From Myxacorys chilensis ATA2-1-KO14 (GTDB lineage Bacteria; Cyanobacteriota; Cyanobacteriia; Leptolyngbyales; Leptolyngbyaceae): a DNA stretch of 64,000 bases. A program made the translations under genes and the position numbers. The DNA is taken from positions 1 to 64,000 of the forward strand of contig JAHHHP010000023.1 of assembly GCA_019359275.1 (NCBI GenBank), written 5' to 3'. Shown here one piece after another: positions 54,713 through 64,000 of this stretch. Within the stretch, counting starts at the first letter, position 1; every line of letters begins with the position of its first letter. The notes under the pieces are model-generated. The model had not been told where the DNA came from and made no database searches. It was given only the letters and a program-made list of their open reading frames with translations.

Positions 54713-55978
54713 ATGAGAATCAGTGCTCAGAGCGTTGCTCACGCTCTACTGAATATAAATGGAAGTTTCATCAGAAGGTTTGTCAATCAAGTGTTTTCTC
54801 CTATCAAGTTGCTATTTCAGCAGAGTGTTAGACCTTGGCTCAGGACGGCTGGAATTTCTGTTGCCGTCTTGCTCACAGTTGTTCTCTACGCCGCGCTTCC
54901 CGCTAGAGCCTCTGATCACCAAGACACAACCTTTTTAGCGACTCAACAGACCGCCGCCGATCTGACCGACCTATTTGTATTTGAAAGTCCAGATCCGAGC
55001 AAGGTTGTCCTGTCGATGAATTTTAACCCTCTGATTGCTCGGGGTGAGAATAGACCCTTCGACCCCAGTGTTCTCTACCAGTTCAAGATCGATAACACGG
55101 GTGATGGTATTGAAGATCGGGTGATTCAACTCAAGGTGAACGATCGAGGACCCAATCAAACCGTCTCAGTGTTTGGACCCGATCGCCCGGAACGAATTGG
55201 AACCATTTCAACGCTGCTTGGCGCTAGACGTCAGGGTCGAATCAATGAAGTATTCGCGGGTCCTGGAGGGTCTACCGTCTTTGTGGGAACGCGGAAAGAT
55301 CCCTTCTTCTTCGATTTGGAACAGTTCTTCAAAATTCTTCCAGACCGCAACTACCAGATGCAGCCAAATCCAAGTCCACCTCTCACAGTTACGTCCTTCC
55401 GACCTCCTGGTGAAGCACAAGATACGCTGGCTCCCTTCAATGTTCACTCGATTGTGATCGAGCTACCGAGAGAACAACTGGGTACTGGCAAAATTGGAGT
55501 TTGGATGACGACCAGCGTTGGCGATCCGAGACGCAGAAATGGAGCGTTTGTTCAGATTGAGCGCTTAGCCGTTCCAGCCCTGAATGAACTCTTTATGGAT
55601 TTCAGCGCTCACAACGACAGCAATGTTAGAACTCCAACAGAAGATGCTGGAAACCAAGCCAACTTTATTCGCAGCTTTGTTCAGACGATCGGACGACCTC
55701 AAGGAATTGCTGATGCTGTCATCTCAGTCGCGATCCCAGATGTAATTCAAGCTGACCTTTCTAAACAAGGCGGTTCCTACTTTGGCAGTCAGTTAGCTGG
55801 AAACTTCGGCGGCAGAAGACCAACAGATGACGTGATTGATGTCACTGCTTCTGTTGTCTTCGGCAGTGCAGTCACCAACATTACTGAAGGTGCAATTCCT
55901 AGCCTGACGAGTGACAATGTTGGTCCTAATCCTGCCAACTTCCTGCCTACATTCCCCTATCTCGGTAATCCTCTTTAG
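54713..55978 (+). CDS. DUF4331 exported protein
   Basis: About 421 residues from ATG 54713, chosen because AAGGAAGGA lies just before it; an ATG at 54689 adds eight residues. A long N-terminal lead is followed by a hydrophobic segment (TAGISVAVLLTVVLYAALPARA-S), a signal peptide. The mature part starts DHQDTTFLATQQTAADLTDLFVFESPD, the hallmark of DUF4331, and contains NFNPLIARG and FDPSVLYQFKID. The family is of unknown function and often neighbours metal- or TPR-encoding genes, as here. The TPR gene follows after five bases. Confidence 0.87.
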   Translation: MRISAQSVAHALLNINGSFIRRFVNQVFSPIKLLFQQSVRPWLRTAGISVAVLLTVVLYAALPARASDHQDTTFLATQQTAADLTDLFVFESPDPSKVVLSMNFNPLIARGENRPFDPSVLYQFKIDNTGDGIEDRVIQLKVNDRGPNQTVSVFGPDRPERIGTISTLLGARRQGRINEVFAGPGGSTVFVGTRKDPFFFDLEQFFKILPDRNYQMQPNPSPPLTVTSFRPPGEAQDTLAPFNVHSIVIELPREQLGTGKIGVWMTTSVGDPRRRNGAFVQIERLAVPALNELFMDFSAHNDSNVRTPTEDAGNQANFIRSFVQTIGRPQGIADAVISVAIPDVIQADLSKQGGSYFGSQLAGNFGGRRPTDDVIDVTASVVFGSAVTNITEGAIPSLTSDNVGPNPANFLPTFPYLGNPL

Positions 55979-55983
55979 GCAAT

Positions 55984-57375
55984 ATGGCTCGACGATCGCT
56001 GAGGCTGTTAGTGGTACTAGTCAGCCTGCTTTTACTACTAGGACAGCCTCCTATGCTGGCGTTAGGGACTGGCAGGGAACTACTGCCTGCTAGTCAACCG
56101 GAGGTAGAAGCTTCAGAACAAGTCTTCCCGGACTACCTCCAGCGTTCTGAGATCATCAGCACCTATGAAGAGCAAGTGCGTCAGTCTCCTGACTCTTTTC
56201 TGCTCCTACGGTTGCTGGCGGCTCAATATCTCAGACGCTTTCGTGAACGGGCAGATGTAGACGATCTGTTGCGAGCCGAACAAGCGGCGCGGCGATCGCT
56301 GGCGATCCAACCGCGCCGGAATGTAGCCGCTTCGATGCTGCTGGCTTCAGCGTTGCTATCGCAGCACCAGTTTAGGGAAGCGTTGCAAGTCGCGATCGCG
56401 GCAGAGCAAATTGCTCCTAACAACGCCAACCTCGTTTCGCTAAAAGCTTCCATTCAAATGGAACTGGGCGACTATAACGCTGCTCAGCAGCTATTGCAGA
56501 CCCTGACCGACGAGTCAGAATCAGGTCATAGCGCTGTTGCTGCTCGTTACCTAGAGCTAACCTACAGTTTGGCAGCGGCACGGAAACTGATGGATTCAAC
56601 CATGCAGCAGGTGGATGCGTTCTACACGAACCCAGCAGAAACTTGTGCTTGGTTTCATGTGCGGTCTGGTGATCTAGCCTTTCTGTCTGGCGATCTGTCT
56701 CTAGCAGAGCGGCGATATCGGGAAGCGCTTGATCTGTTTCCAGACGATATTGCAGCGTTTACGGGGTTGGCTCGTCTATACGCGGCACAGCATCGCTGGC
56801 AAGCGTCTTTAGAAGCGGCAAACCAGGGGATAGAACGGTCGCCTTTGGTCGAAACCTTGGGCTACAAAGCGGATGCTCAACGTGCCTTGGGCGATCCAGA
56901 GGGCGCAACGGCAACGGAAGCCTTAATCGATGTTGTGGCGCACCTGAGTCGGGTTCAAGGAATTTACGATCGCGCTTTGGCGGTCTACTACATTGAACAC
57001 AACATTCACTTACCAGAGGCGTTAGACATTGCTCAACGGGAGGTATCTGTGCGAGATGATATTTATGCCGAAGATACATTAGCGTGGGCGGCGGCTGCAA
57101 ATGGGCAGTGGCAAATTGCCCAACAAGCCGCGCAACAGGCCATCCGGTATGGCACGGAAGATCCCCTGTTGCAGTTTCACTCCGGTATGATTGCGCTGCA
57201 TAGCGGCGATCTTGCTGGAGCAACCCAACATCTTCAGCAAGCCTTGAGTCTGAATCCTCAGTTTCATCACAAATACGCCACAGAAGCTCGTCAGGTTTTG
57301 GTTGACCTGACAACAAATGGTGATGCTCAGCAAGCGAACTCCCACTCACCCTTGATTCTGAGAAATCTATTATGA
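55984..57375 (+). CDS. TPR-repeat exported protein
   Basis: 463 residues. A signal peptide (LRLLVVLVSLLLLLGQPPMLALG) is followed by at least six TPR-type helical pairs, e.g. ASMLLASALLSQHQFREALQVAIAAEQIAPNN-like, GDLSLAERRYREALDLFPDD, HSGDLAGATQHLQQALSLNPQF. TPRs are protein-binding scaffolds. It lies between DUF4331 and the metal-exporter gene, overlaps the latter by ATGA, and is therefore translationally coupled. The three genes probably act together at the envelope. Confidence 0.88.
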   Translation: MARRSLRLLVVLVSLLLLLGQPPMLALGTGRELLPASQPEVEASEQVFPDYLQRSEIISTYEEQVRQSPDSFLLLRLLAAQYLRRFRERADVDDLLRAEQAARRSLAIQPRRNVAASMLLASALLSQHQFREALQVAIAAEQIAPNNANLVSLKASIQMELGDYNAAQQLLQTLTDESESGHSAVAARYLELTYSLAAARKLMDSTMQQVDAFYTNPAETCAWFHVRSGDLAFLSGDLSLAERRYREALDLFPDDIAAFTGLARLYAAQHRWQASLEAANQGIERSPLVETLGYKADAQRALGDPEGATATEALIDVVAHLSRVQGIYDRALAVYYIEHNIHLPEALDIAQREVSVRDDIYAEDTLAWAAAANGQWQIAQQAAQQAIRYGTEDPLLQFHSGMIALHSGDLAGATQHLQQALSLNPQFHHKYATEARQVLVDLTTNGDAQQANSHSPLILRNLL

Positions 57376-59012
57376 GAATCCTGCTGCATTGCTCAACCTG
57401 GATCGCCGCGATCGCGTCGGTATTTCTATGGATGCCCGTCGCGGATGCCCATCCTCTCGGCAATTTCACCATCAATCACTATGCAGGCGTACAAGTCGCG
57501 CAAGATGACGTAGCGATTGATTATGTTCTGGATATGGCTGAAATTCCAGCTTTTCAAGAAATCAATCAAATCGATACCAATCACAACCGCAAACCTGACT
57601 CTGCCGAAACGGTTAACTACCCGGCTGAGAAATGTCGTGAGGTTAAATCTCACCTAGCGTTGCAAGTCAACCAGCAGCCTTTGGCACTTTCGCTCAATAA
57701 TGCGATCGTTGAGTTTCCTCCTGGGGTCGGAGGATTAGCAACCCTGCGCCTTACCTGCGGTTTTCAAAGCGCGGTTGGATCGGCAACTACGGTCAGCACG
57801 ACTCAACGGGTTGAGTTTGAAGACAATTTCTACCCACAGCGCTTAGGCTGGCGTGAGATTACAGTGACAGCCGCAGAAGGTGTTTCTCTCCAGGGCAATG
57901 TCACGGCTTCAAGCATCACAAATCGCTTGACAGAGTACCCCACCGATCTACTCAGTAGTCCGCTAAATCAGCGCCAAATCTCGTTTGAGATCAATCCATC
58001 ATCCTTCGCTCAACCAATTGCATCGGTGCCGACGCGGTCAGATCGCTCCGATCAGGCTTTAGCAGGCCGAAGCAATGATGCGTTCACTCGGTTGATCACG
58101 TTAGAAGAAAATAATGTTTTCACAGTTCTGGTAGCGTTAGCGATCGCGTTTGTCTGGGGTGGGCTGCACGCTCTATCGCCAGGACATGGCAAAACTATAG
58201 TTGGTGCGTATTTAGTGGGATCGCGGGGTAAAGCTCAACATGCCCTTTTGCTGGGGCTAACCGTAACGCTGACTCATACGGCAGGCATCTTTGCACTAGG
58301 ACTCTTGATGCTTGGCACGTCTCGGTTCATTTTGACGGAGCAACTGTACCCTTGGCTGAGCGGACTTTCTGGGGTACTGATGACCGGAATTGGACTAAAA
58401 CTACTGATAAATCATTTACGTGGTTCTCAACTCTTTCAGAACTGGACCTGGAGACAGGGCTACACCAACCTTGCCTATTCCCACGGTGAGCTTAGCCCTG
58501 CCCATCACCATCATGAACACTTAGCCACTCATCACGCTCATCACACCCATCATCACGGTGAACACAGCCATCACGGTGAACACACTCATGATCATGGACA
58601 TAGCGATCATTCTGGACACAGCCATCACGGTGAACATACTCATAGTCATGGACAAAAGGCGCATTCCCACCTGCCGCCCGGCGCTGATGGTTCTGCCATT
58701 ACTTGGTCTAGCATTCTAGCTTTAGGAATTTCAGGAGGAATATTGCCTTGTCCCTCAGCATTAGTAGTATTGCTGAGCGCGATCGCGCTTGGTCGAATTG
58801 GTTTTGGACTTGCACTAGTGTCTGCTTTTAGCCTAGGTCTAGCGAGCGTACTCACCGCGATCGGATTGATATTGGTCTACGCCAGGGACTGGTTTGAGCA
58901 GCTTCCGCTCCAGTCGCCTAACAGCAAATTGTTTCCAGCCGCAAGCGCCTTGCTGATTACTCTAATTGGTCTAGGTATTACAACGAAGGCGTTGTTCACT
59001 CATGTATTGTGA
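57372..59012 (+). CDS. NicO/RcnA-family metal exporter with a His-rich loop
   Basis: 546 residues. A signal-like helix and an extracytoplasmic domain of about 230 residues (HPLGNFTINHYAGVQV start) precede six or so membrane helices. WGGLHALSPGHGKTIVGAYLVG is the NicO signature and ILPCPSALVVLLSAIALGRIG is the second conserved helix pair. Between them, residues about 375-435 form a loop of dozens of His with Gly, Glu and Asp (58500-58670), suited to bind Ni2+, Co2+ or Zn2+. It overlaps the TPR gene by four bases. Predicted role: export of Ni2+/Co2+ from the cytoplasm, though uptake is possible in this family. Confidence 0.88.
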   Translation: MRILLHCSTWIAAIASVFLWMPVADAHPLGNFTINHYAGVQVAQDDVAIDYVLDMAEIPAFQEINQIDTNHNRKPDSAETVNYPAEKCREVKSHLALQVNQQPLALSLNNAIVEFPPGVGGLATLRLTCGFQSAVGSATTVSTTQRVEFEDNFYPQRLGWREITVTAAEGVSLQGNVTASSITNRLTEYPTDLLSSPLNQRQISFEINPSSFAQPIASVPTRSDRSDQALAGRSNDAFTRLITLEENNVFTVLVALAIAFVWGGLHALSPGHGKTIVGAYLVGSRGKAQHALLLGLTVTLTHTAGIFALGLLMLGTSRFILTEQLYPWLSGLSGVLMTGIGLKLLINHLRGSQLFQNWTWRQGYTNLAYSHGELSPAHHHHEHLATHHAHHTHHHGEHSHHGEHTHDHGHSDHSGHSHHGEHTHSHGQKAHSHLPPGADGSAITWSSILALGISGGILPCPSALVVLLSAIALGRIGFGLALVSAFSLGLASVLTAIGLILVYARDWFEQLPLQSPNSKLFPAASALLITLIGLGITTKALFTHVL

Positions 59013-59162
59013 GCATTAGCATTGTAAACATTAGCGTGGTGAGACTAGTTCCAACACTAGCTCTAATGGAGCTCTAATGGAGTACTACCTGTTTGTAATA
59101 GCAATCATTAGACCTGAGCTTTCAAAATAAGCATTTCAATGAATTAAAGTTTGAGGAAAATT

Positions 59163-59273
59163 ATGAAACGCTATAGCCTAATCTTTTTAATCACTGCGCT
59201 CTGCATCATAGTCTCCTTTGAAGTAAGCATGTGGCAGGCTGAAAGGCTCTTCTGGCTCAAGTTGGGCATGTAG
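59163..59273 (+). CDS. Candidate 36-residue membrane micropeptide
   Basis: ATG at 59163 with GAGGA six bases before it. The frame encodes a hydrophobic helix (SLIFLITALCIIVSF) followed by a short amphipathic tail ending LFWLKLGM. One membrane span is expected. No homologue is recognised. It lies between the metal-exporter gene and the second porin, in its own short unit. Confidence 0.45.
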   Translation: MKRYSLIFLITALCIIVSFEVSMWQAERLFWLKLGM

Positions 59274-59553
59274 TTGCAGCAATGCTTCTGGCTAGAAATT
59301 GTGAGTGCGGCTCGCTAGAACTCGGCTTTCTTCAGCACATGGAGCATTGTCCTAAACTAAGAACTTAATACTGTGTTGAACGACACTGGTTATTCAGAGT
59401 ATGATCCTTGGAGATGCAGCCAGATTTTACTCTGACACACGAGTGCTTTCTTCTTTTAGCAAAATTAAGTAAAAGTTAAACAGATAAGCGCTCTGTGGTT
59501 GTGCAGCAGCTTTCAAGTGTGTCAAGTGTGTGATAAGTGTGAGGAAACCCCAA
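59274..59553. other. Upstream region of the second porin gene
   Basis: About 280 bases that should hold the promoter. AAGTAAAAGTTAAAC near 59466-59480 is AT-rich, but no regulator box was recognised. Confidence 0.35.
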
Positions 59554-61380
59554 ATGTTAAAAGTGTTACTGAACTCATTGCTGGTTAGTCCGGTCGTTCT
59601 AGGTGCAACCTTGGCTGCTTCTGCTGCGATGAGTGCAGAGCGCAGCTTCGTAGGAACCGCTCAGCAAGCTCCTGCGATCGCGGCTGAGAAGCAGTCAAAT
59701 GTTTCAGCATCTGCTCTATCTGCTGAAATTGCGCCTGCTAAAACTGCTCCTGCTGCAACGATGCAACCTCAACTGCAATCTCAACTGAAGGTTGCTGCAC
59801 CTCTTCAAGTCGCGCAGGTTTCTGTAGAAACGCCCGCTGCTGCACCCAGTTCTGATGCAGCCTCGATCGATCAGATCAACGCCACCGGACAAGTCACTTC
59901 TGTTTCTCAGCTTTCTGACGTTCGTCCTACCGATTGGGCGTTTCAAGCTCTGCAATCACTTGTTGAGCGCTACGGCTGTATTGCAGGCTATCCTGACCGG
60001 ACTTACCGAGGCAATCGTGCCCTAACTCGCTACGAATTTGCGGCAGGGTTGAATGCATGTCTCGATCGCGTGAATGAACTGATTGCGGCATCAACGGCTG
60101 ACTTGGTGAAGAAGGAAGACCTCGCAACCCTGCAAAAACTACAGGAAGAATTCGCAGCTGAACTAGCAACCTTGCGCGGTCGCGTCGATTCCCTAGAAGC
60201 TCGGACTACAACGCTAGAGAAGCAACAGTTTTCCACCACAACCAAGTTGACGGGTGAAGCAGTCTTTGCCGTAACAGATGAATTTGGGGTTGATAGAACG
60301 GGCGGAAACAACACCGTTTTTCAAGACAGAATTCGTCTAGCGCTCAATACCAGCTTCACGGGTTCAGACCTTTTGGTTACTCGTCTAACCGCTGGAAATG
60401 CCAATGCGTTTACGCTGACGAACCCCACCCAGCCAGGTGGCACAAATGCTGAGGGACTCCAGACCTTCAACTTCCGGAGTACAGGCGACAACCAGGTGAA
60501 TATCGATCGGGTGTCTTACTCCTTCAATCTCAGCGACAAGGTGAAATTTTACATTCCAGCGATCGGAGGACTTCACTCCGACTACGCGCCGACCAGCAAC
60601 CCTGCTCTCGATTCAGGTACAGGTGCGACAGGTCCGCTCTCGTTGTTTGCTGAGCGCAACCCGATTTACTTCATTGGTGGTGGTTCTGGAGTCGGTGTGA
60701 ACTTCCAACCGACTCCTGCTTTCACCATCAGCGCGGGGTATTTGGCAGATAACTCTGGTGCGACGAGTGTTGTTTCTCCGGGTGCTAACAGCCCTACAGA
60801 CAAGAACGGTTTGTTCAATGGCAGCTATTCTGCGTTGGCTCAGGTAAATTTCAAGGCAAATGAAGCCTTGAGTGTTGGTCTGACCTACATGAATGCTTAC
60901 CGCCGCTCTGCGATTTTTGACGCGGGCAGTGGTGGTACGGGTCTATTAGGAACGTTACTTGCCAATCAAGGCATCAACGGAGCAGGTGGCATTGCTCCAG
61001 CAAACGTCAATGCTTATGGTGCGGAAGTTTCGTTTAGACTGAGCCGAAATTTAGTGCTCAACGGCTTCGGTTCCTATGTCAACGCTAACTTCATTGGCGA
61101 CGGTCGCGGTTCACAAGACATTTGGACTTACGGTGCGGGTCTTGCGCTTCCTGATTTTGGTAAGAAGGGCAACCTGCTTGGCTTTATCGCAGGTGCTGAG
61201 CCATACCTGGGTGATGCTGTCAGAAATAGCGTTCCACTCCACTTTGAAGGCTTCTACAAGTACCAACTGAATGACAACATTTCGGTTACACCAGGCGTGA
61301 TCTATATCGTCAATCCTGGTCAAGATAATAGAAATGATAATGTTCTAATTGGTACACTGAGAACCACTCTCACCTTCTAA
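59554..61380 (+). CDS. SLH-domain OprB-type porin
   Basis: 608 residues from ATG 59554 (GAGG eight bases before it; a GTG at 59530 is less likely). A good signal peptide (LKVLLNSLLVSPVVLGATLAASAAMSA) is followed by an Ala/Gln-rich spacer, an SLH module (SDVRPTDWAFQALQSLVERYG, IAGYPDRTY, LTRYEFAAGLNAC), a coiled coil (LQKLQEEFAAELATLRGRVDSLEARTTTLEKQ) and a beta-barrel ending TLRTTLTF. These porins are the major outer-membrane channels of cyanobacteria, and some serve iron uptake. It is the intact paralogue of 36588-38327; their SLH and coiled-coil parts are almost identical while the barrels differ. Confidence 0.93.
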   Translation: MLKVLLNSLLVSPVVLGATLAASAAMSAERSFVGTAQQAPAIAAEKQSNVSASALSAEIAPAKTAPAATMQPQLQSQLKVAAPLQVAQVSVETPAAAPSSDAASIDQINATGQVTSVSQLSDVRPTDWAFQALQSLVERYGCIAGYPDRTYRGNRALTRYEFAAGLNACLDRVNELIAASTADLVKKEDLATLQKLQEEFAAELATLRGRVDSLEARTTTLEKQQFSTTTKLTGEAVFAVTDEFGVDRTGGNNTVFQDRIRLALNTSFTGSDLLVTRLTAGNANAFTLTNPTQPGGTNAEGLQTFNFRSTGDNQVNIDRVSYSFNLSDKVKFYIPAIGGLHSDYAPTSNPALDSGTGATGPLSLFAERNPIYFIGGGSGVGVNFQPTPAFTISAGYLADNSGATSVVSPGANSPTDKNGLFNGSYSALAQVNFKANEALSVGLTYMNAYRRSAIFDAGSGGTGLLGTLLANQGINGAGGIAPANVNAYGAEVSFRLSRNLVLNGFGSYVNANFIGDGRGSQDIWTYGAGLALPDFGKKGNLLGFIAGAEPYLGDAVRNSVPLHFEGFYKYQLNDNISVTPGVIYIVNPGQDNRNDNVLIGTLRTTLTF

Positions 61381-61383
61381 GTT

Positions 61384-61419
61384 CTTTCTAGCTCTTTGTG
61401 TCAACTTAGAGCTAGAAAG
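61384..61419. terminator. Hairpin after the porin gene
   Basis: CTTTCTAGCTCT and AGAGCTAGAAAG form a perfect 12-base-pair stem four bases after the stop. There is no U-tract on the plus strand, so it may act as a 3' stability structure as much as a terminator. Confidence 0.55.

Positions 61420-64000
<2,581 letters not shown>

Noticed and set aside
58500..58670. CATCACGGTGAACA-type DNA repeats as a mobile or regulatory repeat
   Set aside because: They encode the His-rich loop of the metal exporter and are explained by codon repetition.

Overview
The window is chromosomal DNA of a cyanobacterium, probably filamentous. HIP1 octamers (GCGATCGC) are scattered through almost every gene. Many genes are typical of the phylum: two SLH-domain OprB-type porins, a three-module SLH surface protein, a PEP-CTERM protein, WG-repeat and pentapeptide-repeat proteins, a Uma2 nuclease-fold protein, glgC, and the glycine cleavage genes gcvT, gcvH and gcvP. 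I see no rRNA, tRNA or CRISPR array and cannot name a species.

Layout. 0.4-11 kb holds scattered single genes: pentapeptide protein, SLH surface protein behind a perfect NtcA-type palindrome, saccharopine-dehydrogenase-like oxidoreductase, cation/proton antiporter, WG-repeat protein, ABM monooxygenase, nucleotidyltransferase-fold protein, GNAT acetyltransferase and a class D beta-lactamase homologue. 11.7-20.4 kb is the most unusual block. It is a five-gene same-strand cluster with a complete beta-oxidation set (alpha/beta hydrolase, AMP-ligase homologue, FadN-type 3-hydroxyacyl-CoA dehydrogenase/enoyl-CoA hydratase, thiolase, E. coli-type FadE), which cyanobacteria are generally held to lack. 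21.2-26.7 kb encodes two exported proteins: a PEP-CTERM protein and a 1296-residue DUF4347/LTD/Calx-beta/FG-GAP protein. 27.1-34.6 kb is a polysaccharide cluster (Wzx-like flippase, FkbM methyltransferase, Wzy-like polymerase, SAM methyltransferase, three glycosyltransferases).

That cluster ends at an IS5-like element (about 34576-35642). The element's left terminal repeat supplies the last codons and stop of the final glycosyltransferase. Its right end cuts a histidine-kinase relic just after the expected phospho-acceptor box. 36.6-41.2 kb carries a porin, a secreted Pro/Ser/Thr-rich protein, a P-loop kinase and glgC. 41.5-46.4 kb carries gcvT-gcvH-gcvP. 46.5-52 kb carries an APH-fold kinase, a SpoIIM-like membrane protein, a heptapeptide-repeat ORF, a small conserved-looking protein, Uma2, a broken AAA ATPase, a GFA protein and a second 21-22-nt repeat array. 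52-59 kb carries a PilQ-like secretin and a DUF4331/TPR/NicO-family metal-exporter operon. The window closes with the second SLH porin and a katG that runs off the end.

The best leads are the beta-oxidation cluster with its substituted AMP-ligase and upstream palindromes, the two 21-nt-period repeat loci, a HIP1-bounded dispersed palindromic repeat (three copies), and the IS-mediated gene junction. Coordinates, reading frames, motifs and inverted repeats were read by eye. Family names rest on motif recognition, with no database search.
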